Source: an uncultured Clostridia bacterium (GTDB taxonomy: Bacteria > Bacillota > Clostridia > UBA1381 > UBA9506). Taken from it: a stretch of DNA of 64,000 nt. The stretch covers positions 62,001-126,000 of the forward strand of contig CAKSBF010000005.1 of NCBI GenBank assembly GCA_934438075.1, read 5' to 3'. Below are positions 27,243 through 34,134 of this stretch, one piece after another; the first letter of the stretch is position 1, and the number at the start of each line of letters is the position of its first letter. The notes beneath the pieces are model-generated. The model was not told the DNA's origin. It did no database searches and saw nothing but the letters and a program-made list of their open reading frames with translations. A program made the translations under genes and the position numbers.

Positions 27243-27404
27243 AAACACATAATAGGAAAAGCGGTCATGCTTTTCTTCTTTGGTGTTGTGTTTATTATAC
27301 CACAAGTGCAAGCCGCAGTCGGCTTGCTTCACACCGGTTCAATAAACACATAATAGGAAAAGCACAGTTATGCTTTTCTTCTTTGGTGTTGTGTTTATTA
27401 TACC
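27243..27404. repeat. two tandem copies of a ~60-bp hairpin repeat
   Basis: Copies at 27243-27302 and 27344-27404 both begin AAACACATAATAGGAAAAGC and end TTGTGTTTATTATACCA. They differ only in a few central bases. Each unit can fold: AGGAAAAGC with GCTTTTCTT inside, and AACACA with TGTGTT outside. Between the copies lies another hairpin, GCAAGCCG-cagt-CGGCTTGC (27308-27327). The elements sit between divergent genes. No protein is encoded. They may be a small dispersed repeat (MITE/REP-like) or transcript-end structures. Confidence 0.7.
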
Positions 27405-27639
27405 ATATTTTTTTCTATTCATCAAATCCCCAAAAACAGAGACGATCAAAATCAATGCAATTGCTCGCCAAATATTACGGACTCTAAATATGTAGGATGA
27501 TAAAGATAAAATATTTTAATAGGTTTGGCAAGAAATTTAAAGAGTCTTTGCAATATACTAAAGTTACATTTTTTTCTTTTAAGCATAAACACATAAGGGA
27601 ATCACTGTAATTTTAGCCGGCAGAAATCTTGATTTTCTA

Positions 27640-27667
27640 TTGAAAAAAAGATATTTTGTGATATAAT
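27640..27667 (+). promoter_or_regulatory. probable promoter of the methyltransferase/ATC-hydrolase operon
   Basis: TTGAAA (27640-27645), 16 nt, TATAAT (27662-27667). It would give a leader of about 230 nt. Confidence 0.6.
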
Positions 27668-27691
27668 ATTCTCATAGAAACTATGTTCTGT

Positions 27692-27709
27692 ACCGTATCA
27701 TGATACGGT
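27692..27709. promoter_or_regulatory. 18-bp perfect palindrome, candidate operator
   Basis: ACCGTATCATGATACGGT is fully self-complementary and begins 25 nt after the -10 at 27662-27667. The arm style (ACCGTA/TACGGT) resembles operators of MerR- or TetR-type regulators. It is flanked by GTAC on both sides at slightly different spacing. Confidence 0.5.
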
Positions 27710-27868
27710 CTGTACTTATGCTATAATAACATTGAATTATTATCCCGTTACCGTTATCCAAAGTGTGTTGCTCACCCTTTCAGCGGTAATAAAAATAAAC
27801 CGATTTGCAAGAAACCGGTTTTATAAAACAAACAGGCTGCCCTTTGGCGGCTTTTCAAAAGCACAGCA

Positions 27869-27884
27869 GTTAGCCAGCTCTAAC
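27869..27884. promoter_or_regulatory. palindromic site 4, GTTAG-N6-CTAAC
   Basis: GTTAGCCAGCTCTAAC lies 17 nt before the methyltransferase start, the same relative place as site 3 before DUF3793. Arms and spacing match sites 1-3. Confidence 0.6.
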
Positions 27885-27901
27885 CAGCAGAGGTGATAGA
27901 A

Positions 27902-28513
27902 ATGAAAAATAATTTTTGGGATAAAATTGCCGGATTCTACGATTGTTTTATGAGCAAAGACAAAGCAGCATACGAAAGATTATATTCGCTGATTCGTCCG
28001 GCCGTGAAGAACAAAACCGTTTTGGAACTTGCTACAGGCACGGGGCTGATTGCAAAAAATATAGCCCACACGGCCCAGATGGTTGAGGCTACGGACGCTT
28101 CGTCCGAGATGATTGCTGCGGCACGAAAAGGCACTATCTCTGCTAAACTGCATTTTTCGGTACAGAATATGTTTCACCTGCCTTATGCTAACGGCTCATT
28201 TGATGTGATAATCGTGGCAAATGCACTTCATATCGTACCAAATCCCGAAAAAGCACTTCGCGAAATATGGCGGGTACTGAAGGACGACGGTGTTCTCATC
28301 GCCCCGACCTTCACCCACGCAAATAACTCCGTCTTTGGTGAACTTAAAGCTTTTCTTATGAAACTTGCCGGGTTTCCGCTGCATAGCAAATGGACAAGCA
28401 AAGACTATATTGATTTTCTATCTCAAAACGGTTGGATCATTCAAAAAAGTGCCGTTCTGAAAGCATCATTTCCTCTGACCTACGCAGAATGTGTGAAAAA
28501 TATTGCAAATTAA
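27902..28513 (+). CDS. class I SAM-dependent methyltransferase (203 aa)
   Basis: SAM-binding motif I is VLELATGTGLIA (near residues 39-50), motif II region VEATDASSEMIAAAR, and motif IV FDVIIVANALHIVPNPEKALREIWRVLKDDG, all typical of the Methyltransf_11 group. I chose ATG 27902 because AGAGGTGAT lies 5 nt upstream; an in-frame GTG at 27893 overlaps that site. Such small methyltransferases modify O, N or S atoms of small molecules; the substrate is not evident. It opens the seven-gene run that includes two ATC-hydrolase relatives and follows palindromic site 4. The next gene starts 142 nt on. Confidence 0.88.
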   Translation: MKNNFWDKIAGFYDCFMSKDKAAYERLYSLIRPAVKNKTVLELATGTGLIAKNIAHTAQMVEATDASSEMIAAARKGTISAKLHFSVQNMFHLPYANGSFDVIIVANALHIVPNPEKALREIWRVLKDDGVLIAPTFTHANNSVFGELKAFLMKLAGFPLHSKWTSKDYIDFLSQNGWIIQKSAVLKASFPLTYAECVKNIAN

Positions 28514-28655
28514 AGAAGAAATGAGGTATTGAAAAGCAAAACCATTTCTGTGGTATTTTTATGCCAACCAATCATTGAGAATACTGTGAGCATTTAAAAA
28601 ATTGAGTGTTTCGGGCGAATGCCTGTCGCAGCATCCCGATTTACGGAGGAAAACC

Positions 28656-29357
28656 ATGAAAGATCATGATTTACAGTTTGACCGCACCTGTCATGTGTTG
28701 TATACAAGACCTTGCAAAAAAGAAATTCAAAAGAAAATTGCCATACACTACCCTGCTGCTGTACAGGAAAAGGTATGGGAAATGGTGCAGAAGCAATATG
28801 TCAAATTTCTCTCGGATTGGCGCACAGACCTCGGAGGCGAAAGGAATTTCCACAACGGTAAGGGCGGAAATTACGACTGCATAGCGCTTATGGCGTATTA
28901 TGTGGTATGCCGCAAGGTAACAAGCCTTACCGAAATTGAAGAGATGGAAGGCAACCTTTTCCTCGGTACGTTTAGAAAGCTAAAATTTGTCGACTGCAAT
29001 AAGCTGCTTTTTAAAAAGCTAATGTATAAGGCCTTTCTGAATGCAAAAAAGCAATGTGACAAATGGGGTGATTTTAAAATGAATGTTGCACCTTTTGAAA
29101 AAGGCAGACCAATATACTATGAATTTACAGAATGTCCGACAGCAGAATTTGCAAAAAAGCACGGTCTTTTAGAGATTATGCCGGCGTTGTGCAACCCCGA
29201 TTTTGAAGCGATGGAATGTATCCACGCAAGGCTCGTGCGAAAAAACACTTGCGCAAACGGTGAAAAATGCGACTATACCATTTGCGGCGACCGCGATGAA
29301 TACTTAAAAGAACATCCCGAATATCGAGACGAATCTGGCTACAGGAGGAATAAATAA
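28656..29357 (+). CDS. L-2-amino-thiazoline-4-carboxylic acid hydrolase family protein (233 aa)
   Basis: The C-terminal half carries the family block: YYEFTECPTAEFAKKHG, then LEIMPALCNPDFEAME, IHARLVRKNTCANGEKCDY and CGD, matching PF14196-type proteins. The founding activity, in Pseudomonas, opens the thiazoline ring of L-ATC to give S-carbamoyl-L-cysteine. The conserved Cys and His residues are all present. The ATG at 28656 was chosen for GGAGG 7 nt upstream; it gives the N-terminus MKDHDLQFDRTCHV. It is cytoplasmic, 1 nt before the next gene, so firmly in the operon. Clostridial members are mostly uncharacterised; the natural substrate may be a different thiazoline or amide. Confidence 0.83.
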   Translation: MKDHDLQFDRTCHVLYTRPCKKEIQKKIAIHYPAAVQEKVWEMVQKQYVKFLSDWRTDLGGERNFHNGKGGNYDCIALMAYYVVCRKVTSLTEIEEMEGNLFLGTFRKLKFVDCNKLLFKKLMYKAFLNAKKQCDKWGDFKMNVAPFEKGRPIYYEFTECPTAEFAKKHGLLEIMPALCNPDFEAMECIHARLVRKNTCANGEKCDYTICGDRDEYLKEHPEYRDESGYRRNK

Positions 29358-29358
29358 A

Positions 29359-29847
29359 ATGATTCTAAAAGTAATTCTCGAAGGACTCGGACTTGGGGCT
29401 CTGCTCATTATTATTTGCGCTGCAAGTATCAGAAAAGGCGCAGTCAGAATGGTACATCTTTATCACCAAGAGGTGCAGGAACGATGCGTGACGTCAGGAC
29501 AGACAACTTACGAAAAGATTAAACGCAACAACATTATCTTCAAGGCTTGTTGTATTCCGGGTTATATCATCTATGTACTTGTATGCGTTTATGTTATAAA
29601 TGGCGCAAAAGGATTTTTAGCGGGGTTTTGGCAAATTCTCATTATCCTATCTGTTATGAATCTAATTGACCGTTTTGTAGTTGACGAATGGTGGGTCGGG
29701 CATACGGCAGCCTGGACGATTCCCGGTACAGAGGACCTGAAACCCTACATTACTGCCCGTGACAAGTGTGTCAAATGGATTTTCGGAACATTAGGAATGG
29801 CGATAATTTCAGCCATTCTTGCAGGAATGATGACGTTATTCATTTAG
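29359..29847 (+). CDS. small integral membrane protein (162 aa)
   Basis: Four likely transmembrane segments are seen: VILEGLGLGALLIIICAA (~5-22), CCIPGYIIYVLVCVYVI (~63-79), GFWQILIILSVMNLI (~88-103) and WIFGTLGMAIISAILAGM (~140-158). Between segments 1 and 2 is a charged stretch (HLYHQEVQERC), and a W-rich loop (VVDEWWVGHTAAWTIPGTEDLKPY) precedes the last helix. I do not recognise the family. The start is 1 nt after the previous stop with ACAGGAGG upstream. It sits between an ATC-hydrolase relative and an alpha/beta hydrolase, so a membrane role tied to the same substrate is possible. Confidence 0.75.
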   Translation: MILKVILEGLGLGALLIIICAASIRKGAVRMVHLYHQEVQERCVTSGQTTYEKIKRNNIIFKACCIPGYIIYVLVCVYVINGAKGFLAGFWQILIILSVMNLIDRFVVDEWWVGHTAAWTIPGTEDLKPYITARDKCVKWIFGTLGMAIISAILAGMMTLFI

Positions 29848-29862
29848 TGAGAGGATAAAATT

Positions 29863-30636
29863 ATGCTATTTGAAACCTTTGGAGATAAAACAAACCCTGC
29901 CGTGATTTTCTTTCACGCAATGGGTGTGACAGGTGCAAGCAGCAAACCGGTGGCAAAATATTTGCAAAGCCGCTATTTCTGCATTTTGCCCACTTCTACC
30001 GTTTACTGTGCGGGGCAAAGATATATAAGCAAAGCAGAAGAGATCCGGCAAACGGAAGATTTTCTGCACCAACAAGGCGTTGTAAACATTGCTTTGGTTG
30101 TCGCCCCATCGCTCGGTGCAGACCTTGCCTTGGCATTTCTTGCGCACACGAAGACGCTGATTGGAAATGTTTTCTTTGACGGCGGACAATTTGCACAAAT
30201 TGGAAAACTCACCAAACATATGATAACTCCGTTCTTGTATCTTGCCGTCAAAAGCCTGTACCTGTCAAAGGGCAAAACACTGAAAAAGGTTATGTGGTGT
30301 GATGACGATACCATTAAACCATATTTTATCGCCGCCGGAAAGCTTATTAAATACGGCAATTTACGCCGTCAGCTTGCGGACAGTTTGGAAAATAGACCGT
30401 TTCCTCCGCTGCCGCAAAAAATTCAGGAACATACATATTTTGAGTTTGGCAGCATCGAGGAACACTTTAAATACCGTAACGCTGTGATGAAATCTTACCC
30501 GCACAGTCATTTTCCGGTGTTTGAGGGATATAACCATATGCAGTATCAAATTAAGAATCCGAAAGGTTTTGCAGAAATGTTAGTATCTGTTATCGAACAA
30601 AATACATTACCAAAGCTGTCGTTTTTGAGGAAGTGA
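29863..30636 (+). CDS. alpha/beta hydrolase (257 aa)
   Basis: The fold is indicated by the N-terminal VIFFHAMGVTGASS (oxyanion strand, HxMG in place of the usual HGxG), the nucleophile elbow VVAPSLGADLAL (Ser near 86, xPSLG in place of GxSxG), and a late Asn-His pair near the C-terminus (YNHMQYQIKNPKGF, catalytic His). The relaxed elbow is unusual but the Ser and His are kept. Substrate is unknown; esters, amides or lactones are possible. Start ATG follows AGTGAGAGGA. It is 15 nt after the membrane protein gene and 9 nt before a methyltransferase, so co-transcribed. In this cluster it could hydrolyse an ester or acyl-thiazoline conjugate (inference). Confidence 0.8.
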   Translation: MLFETFGDKTNPAVIFFHAMGVTGASSKPVAKYLQSRYFCILPTSTVYCAGQRYISKAEEIRQTEDFLHQQGVVNIALVVAPSLGADLALAFLAHTKTLIGNVFFDGGQFAQIGKLTKHMITPFLYLAVKSLYLSKGKTLKKVMWCDDDTIKPYFIAAGKLIKYGNLRRQLADSLENRPFPPLPQKIQEHTYFEFGSIEEHFKYRNAVMKSYPHSHFPVFEGYNHMQYQIKNPKGFAEMLVSVIEQNTLPKLSFLRK

Positions 30637-30645
30637 GGAAGGCTT

Positions 30646-31488
30646 ATGAAATATCATATTAAGAAAAACACCGTGCAGGAAACACTTATTATTCCGCTCT
30701 ATGCGAGGAAAATGTGCTCGGAGTTGTTTCCGAGTTTATACCACGATGAAACAGCAAAACGGCTGATAGACAAAATCGACTATGACTTTTCAGATAATGC
30801 CAAAAAGTCCGGCAGCCTTATGCAAAAGTTTGGTTTTTTAGAAGTCGCCATGCGGCAAAACGATCTTGCCTGGGAAGTGCGGGATTACTTAAAAACACAT
30901 CCAAATGCTGCAGTCGTTAATCTTGGCTGCGGACTTGACAATACCGGAATACAATGCGATAACGGAAGCTGCAAAATTTATAATCTTGATTTTCCCGATG
31001 TCATTGCCGTACGGAATAAACTTTTACCTGCTGAAGAGCGTGAGGAAAATATTGCTTGCGACCTAAATGATACAGATTGGTTTGAAAATATTGATGCATC
31101 CGGCGGCGCTATATTCTTTGCTGCCGGTGTGTTTTACTATTTTTTCGCCGAACAGGTCCGTTCTCTTGCACAAGCTATGGCAAAAGCTTTTCCGGGCGGC
31201 AGGCTTGTATTTGATGCAGCAGGAAAATCAGCAGTAAGACTAATAAGAAAAACTTGGATTAAAACCGCAAAAATTAAGGATGTCAGTGCATACTTTTCTG
31301 TTTCCGATGCCAAAAAAGAACTTTCCGCTTGGAGCGACAACATCAGCGTTTCAAGCCGAGGCTATATGCTCGGTTATTATGACTTAAAAGACCCATCGGT
31401 CAGCAAATTTTTTCGCTTTTTAGCCAAAGTTGGCGATGGTATGATGAAAATGAAAATTGTACGTTTGGATTTCGGAGGTACATTATGA
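30646..31488 (+). CDS. LCMT/TcmP-type SAM methyltransferase (280 aa)
   Basis: The sequence shows the leucine carboxyl methyltransferase (LCM/TcmP) pattern: QETLIIPLYARKMCS near the start, VVNLGCGLDNTG (SAM motif I, ~89-100), IYNLDFPDVIAVR (acidic motif II), and FFAAGVFYYFFAEQVRSL. Family members methylate carboxylates or polyketide hydroxyls; TcmP is the antibiotic-pathway example. Many clostridial homologues have no known substrate. The ATG lies 9 nt after the hydrolase stop, with GAGGAAGG upstream; the 3' end overlaps the next gene by 4 nt. Carboxyl methylation of an operon-specific small molecule is plausible but unproven. Confidence 0.87.
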   Translation: MKYHIKKNTVQETLIIPLYARKMCSELFPSLYHDETAKRLIDKIDYDFSDNAKKSGSLMQKFGFLEVAMRQNDLAWEVRDYLKTHPNAAVVNLGCGLDNTGIQCDNGSCKIYNLDFPDVIAVRNKLLPAEEREENIACDLNDTDWFENIDASGGAIFFAAGVFYYFFAEQVRSLAQAMAKAFPGGRLVFDAAGKSAVRLIRKTWIKTAKIKDVSAYFSVSDAKKELSAWSDNISVSSRGYMLGYYDLKDPSVSKFFRFLAKVGDGMMKMKIVRLDFGGTL

Positions 31489-32228
31489 ATTCGTCAAAAG
31501 AAAAAAAGAATCTGTTTGTCGGCATTGTCGGCTGTATTCTGTTTGTAATCGGTGACTTCCTGTATGCCGCCATCGGACCGCATCAAAGTCCCGAAACGTT
31601 TGGAATTATGATAAGGTCTGCCTATCTTGATATGGCAACTTGGCGGATGGCGGCAAGCATTTTCTGCGGTATATTGGGAACAGCACTGTATTATGTAGGA
31701 TTTCGTCAGATGTATAAGCTCTTAAAGATTCATGTTCATGAGCCAAAACAACGAAAATGGGTGACGGGTTTTCGCATCTCCTATCTCACCGGCACAATCT
31801 GCCGGGGTTATGTTCATTCTATGTTTATGAATACTGCTCTCATTTTTAAATTTGTATTTGAAAGATATGGCAACATACAAACAGCGGCGGACATTGCAAA
31901 CAAAGTGTTTTACTGCAATGCCGTGCCAATGCTTACGGCTTTTATTATTGGAGACGGTCTTCTTTCCATTGTTATAATCGTGATGATATGGAAACGCATA
32001 ATTCCCCTGAAAAATACCGGAACACGTATTCTTGCCACTTTTTGCAATCCGATCCTTTGCGCCGGCATTATCGGCAACCTTATGACGCTCCTGCCATGGC
32101 CGCTTAATCAGATTGACGTGGGAACAGAATCCACAGGACACGCCTTAGTGCTGGTATTGGGTCTCATTCTCTTGAAAAACATGAGCAAAAGCGAAATACA
32201 AGAAAAAAATAACGGAGGGAAACAATGA
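31485..32228 (+). CDS. polytopic membrane protein, possibly DUF6796 family (247 aa)
   Basis: Six or seven hydrophobic segments, beginning LFVGIVGCILFVIGDFLYAAIG (an N-terminal GD-F/L-L motif), then MAASIFCGILGTALYYVG, ISYLTGTICRGYVHSM, VPMLTAFIIGDGLLSIVIIVMIW and ALVLVLGLILLKNM. The overall pattern recalls uncharacterised DUF6796-type proteins; that name is tentative. There is no transporter ATPase or carrier signature. The ATG overlaps the preceding methyltransferase by 4 nt (ATGA) and it overlaps the next gene by 4 nt, so it is translationally coupled on both sides. A sensing or transport role for the cluster substrate is conceivable. Confidence 0.75.
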   Translation: MNSSKEKKNLFVGIVGCILFVIGDFLYAAIGPHQSPETFGIMIRSAYLDMATWRMAASIFCGILGTALYYVGFRQMYKLLKIHVHEPKQRKWVTGFRISYLTGTICRGYVHSMFMNTALIFKFVFERYGNIQTAADIANKVFYCNAVPMLTAFIIGDGLLSIVIIVMIWKRIIPLKNTGTRILATFCNPILCAGIIGNLMTLLPWPLNQIDVGTESTGHALVLVLGLILLKNMSKSEIQEKNNGGKQ

Positions 32229-32863
32229 AATATATAGGTATGCCGTTTGGTATGTGGGTTCTGTTTGAAAAATCATTCAGAGAGCATCTCGTTTCCATCC
32301 TCGGTTACGATAAGCGTACAGCAAAGTCAATATCAAAAAAAGCAAAGCCGAAATATAAGGAAATTATACATAATTTGCCCCAATTTGAAAAGGGCGACCG
32401 TTTCCAAATAAATATTGTAAACTCTGCAATGCTTAGCGCTTTCATTCTTTCCATGCCAAAACGACCGAATGTTGACGAGCTTACCGACTACTACGCCAAG
32501 GCTATGATGACAAAACCAATGCAATGGTTCTGTCGTCATAGCGGCAAAAATAAATTCAGCGAATCGGACATGCGTGCGTTGAAAGAAACTGCTGCAAAAA
32601 AGTTTGCCGACCGCAACCCCTATTCGTGGAATATGGATTTTTATGAATATCCGGACAGCAGCGGCTATGAGGCACGTTTTACAAAATGCGGTATCTGTGT
32701 ACTTATGAAAAAGTTAGGGCTTTACGATCTCACTCCGGCTCTTTGTCATCTTGACTATACCATGAGCGATGCAGGCAGAACAACAAACTTTGTTCGTAAA
32801 TATACACTCGCCTCCGGAGGGCTGTATTGTGATTGCGGTTACAAGAAAAAAATATCAAAATGA
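32225..32863 (+). CDS. second, divergent ATC-hydrolase family protein (212 aa)
   Basis: It aligns by eye with the 233-aa protein at 28656: the C-terminal block ARFTKCGICVLMKKLGL, then YDLTPALCHLDYTMS and FVRKYTLASGGLYCDCGY parallels the EFTECP / PALCNPD / CDY pattern of PF14196-type proteins. The 'IHARLVR' segment is changed to 'TTNFVRK', so substrate or activity may differ. The N-terminal part (YIGMPFGMWVLFEKSFREHL) is amphipathic and typical of clostridial members. It overlaps the membrane protein gene by 4 nt with GGAGGGAAACA upstream. Two paralogues in one operon suggest two related substrates, or a heteromeric enzyme. Confidence 0.78.
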   Translation: MKYIGMPFGMWVLFEKSFREHLVSILGYDKRTAKSISKKAKPKYKEIIHNLPQFEKGDRFQINIVNSAMLSAFILSMPKRPNVDELTDYYAKAMMTKPMQWFCRHSGKNKFSESDMRALKETAAKKFADRNPYSWNMDFYEYPDSSGYEARFTKCGICVLMKKLGLYDLTPALCHLDYTMSDAGRTTNFVRKYTLASGGLYCDCGYKKKISK

Positions 32864-33000
32864 TAGTGCCAACCATAAAAAGTTTGCTGCCTAAGAGCAG
32901 CGAACTTAAAATCTCCTTAACCGATTCTGGAAAATCTGCGAATTTTGTCTGGACCTGCACCATCCATGGGATAACAGTCCAAAATTTTATTGGATTCTAA
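32860..33000 (+). CDS. possible small gene at the operon end (46 aa)
   Basis: An ATG overlapping the previous stop (ATGA) opens 46 codons: MIVPTIKSLLPKSSELKISL, then a Trp-Thr-Cys-Thr-Ile-His segment, ending FIGF. I recognise no family. The coupling geometry is the same as for the two preceding genes, which is the only support; an RBS is not obvious. It could equally be the 5' edge of decayed sequence, since the next 400 nt hold gene debris. Confidence 0.25.
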   Translation: MIVPTIKSLLPKSSELKISLTDSGKSANFVWTCTIHGITVQNFIGF

Positions 33001-33007
33001 ATGTATA

Positions 33008-33165
33008 ACACAGGTATAAGCTCATCAAGGCTGTTCGCGCGAAGTCCCATGCCTGATGTTCTGTATCGGAGATTAAGTTAAATTGCTCCGCTGCAAAATT
33101 GCCGGCAATCACACCTTCCTTTACATAAATATAACGATCTGCAATTTCATTCAGATAATATAATA
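33008..33165 (-). pseudogene. fragment resembling the C-terminus of an ABC transporter ATPase
   Basis: On the minus strand an open stretch without a start reads LNEIADRYIYVKEGVIAG and continues about 30 residues. This looks like the end of a BcrA-type ABC ATPase (x-ADRYxxIxxGxx). No Walker motifs or start are nearby, so it is probably a remnant of a lost transporter. It lies between the metallophore-like island and tRNA-Leu, where insertion/deletion debris is common. Confidence 0.35.
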
Positions 33166-33392
33166 GTCAACGTTAACGTGATCTTTTGCGAAAAAGAAGG
33201 AATGCCGGCTCATATAACTGATTTTTCCGCACAGAAAAACGAAGCATAGCGAACTTTGCTCGGACGTGGTGCGGCTGGGGACGAGGCGTAGTCAAAACAA
33301 TCCGGTGAATTGCTTTGACAGCCGAAAGTCCCTTCCAAGGAATACAAGCCGATAGGCGAAGTATGATTTGCCTGTCAATTTATTCGCCAAAG
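33166..33392. other. gene-free stretch with a 12-nt copy of the tRNA 3' end
   Basis: No open gene is seen. GTGGTGCGGCTG at 33266-33277 is identical to 33431-33442, which covers the CCA tail and acceptor arm of the tRNA-Leu. This could be a scar of integration at the tRNA or a decayed tRNA copy. Confidence 0.4.
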
Positions 33393-33423
33393 TAAAAAGC
33401 TTGCAAGATAAATCCTGCAAGCT
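33393..33423 (-). terminator. terminator of tRNA-Leu
   Basis: On the minus strand AGCTTGCA, a 10-nt loop and TGCAAGCT form a perfect 8-bp stem followed by TTTTTAC, 8 nt after the tRNA CCA. Confidence 0.8.
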
Positions 33424-33431
33424 ACAAAAGG

Positions 33432-33515
33432 TGGTGCGGCTGAAGGGACTTGAACCCCCACGTCATTGACACTAGATCCTAAGTCTAGCGCGTCTGCCAA
33501 TTCCGCCACAGCCGC
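33432..33515 (-). tRNA. tRNA-Leu (anticodon UAG)
   Basis: On the minus strand the 7-bp acceptor stem is GCGGCTG/CAGCCGC, discriminator A, and the CCA is encoded. The anticodon stem CTAGA/TCTAG encloses the loop CTTAGGA, giving anticodon TAG, which reads CUA leucine codons. The long variable arm (TGTCAATGACG region) is as expected for a class II tRNA, and the T-arm GGTTCAAGTCC is canonical. It has its own promoter and terminator. Confidence 0.95.
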
Positions 33516-33553
33516 AAATATTAGCTTTCTCAATTATCAGCTAACGATAAAAC

Positions 33554-33583
33554 ACTATAGCATAAATAACCCCATATTGTCAA
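33554..33583 (-). promoter_or_regulatory. promoter of tRNA-Leu
   Basis: Minus strand TTGACA (33583-33578), 18 nt, TATAGT (33559-33554), 39 nt before the mature tRNA 5' end. Confidence 0.75.
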
Positions 33584-33650
33584 GTATTTCTTTTATAATA
33601 TTTGTAAATTATTTAAATTTCCGCAATAAATGAAAAACGAAACATATTTT

Positions 33651-34130
33651 CTATTTGTGATAACTTTCATTTGCGTTAATCTTAAAAGAACGATAAAGTT
33701 GCTCCAGCAAAATAACGCGCATTAATTGATGAGGAAATGTCATCTCTGAAAAGGACAAACGTAAAAGGCTGCGTTGCTTTACTTCTTCAGATAAGCCAAG
33801 TGAGCCTCCGATTACAAAAGCTAAATTGCTTTGCCCATGCAGGGCGCAATCCGATATTTTCCCCGCAAGCTGCATTGACGACATGTGTTTCCCCTCTACA
33901 CACAAAGTAATAACCGCCTCATGCGAACCAATAGAAGATAAAATTTTTTGTCCTTCCCTGTGCAAAACAGCGATCTCCTCAGCCTTTGACGCACGTTCCG
34001 GAATAGGCTCATCCGCAAGCTCCGTTATATTTAACTTCACAAAACGCGAAAGACGTTTAGCGTACTCCGCACAAGCATCCTTAAAATATTTTTCCTTCAG
34101 TTTTCCTACACAAATAATATGAATATTCAT
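33651..34130 (-). CDS. rlmH: 23S rRNA pseudouridine-1915 N3-methyltransferase RlmH (159 aa)
   Basis: The whole sequence fits the SPOUT methyltransferase RlmH: MNIHIICVGKLKEKYFKDAC at the start, the SAM-knot segment FVIGGSLGLSEEV, and the C-terminal SEMTFPHQLMRVILLEQLYRSFKI, ending ESYHK. Length 159 is standard. It methylates pseudouridine 1915 in helix 69 of 23S rRNA on the assembled ribosome. It lies 4 nt after the MBL (YycJ-like) gene, so it is the last gene of that unit; rlmH near yycJ/walJ is a common Firmicutes arrangement. Confidence 0.96.
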   Translation of the reverse strand: MNIHIICVGKLKEKYFKDACAEYAKRLSRFVKLNITELADEPIPERASKAEEIAVLHREGQKILSSIGSHEAVITLCVEGKHMSSMQLAGKISDCALHGQSNLAFVIGGSLGLSEEVKQRSLLRLSFSEMTFPHQLMRVILLEQLYRSFKINANESYHK

Positions 34131-34134
34131 ACTG

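Larger units (their letters stand above)
27405..27892. other. 488-nt leader/intergenic region before the methyltransferase unit
   Basis: No gene is visible. It holds the promoter at 27640-27667, an 18-bp perfect palindrome at 27692-27709, a second TATAAT at 27722-27727 without a good -35, a GC-rich hairpin with T-run at about 27834-27857, and palindromic site 4. I do not recognise a known riboswitch class in it. Confidence 0.55.

Noticed and set aside
27243..27404. Possible CRISPR array
   Set aside because: Only two units of about 60 bp with a 41-nt gap; too few and too long for CRISPR repeats, and no cas gene is present.
27405..27892. Riboswitch (SAM, purine, cobalamin, T-box) in the leader
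   Set aside because: None of the conserved cores I know of those classes is visible, and the T-box sequence is absent.
29863..30636. Non-ribosomal or polyketide synthetase thioesterase as part of a biosynthetic cluster
   Set aside because: No NRPS or PKS module exists in the window, so a full biosynthetic gene cluster is not supported; a stand-alone hydrolase is the safer call.
33266..33290. Possible second tRNA gene
   Set aside because: Only the 3' acceptor/CCA-like 12 nt match tRNA-Leu; no D, anticodon or T arms are found next to it.
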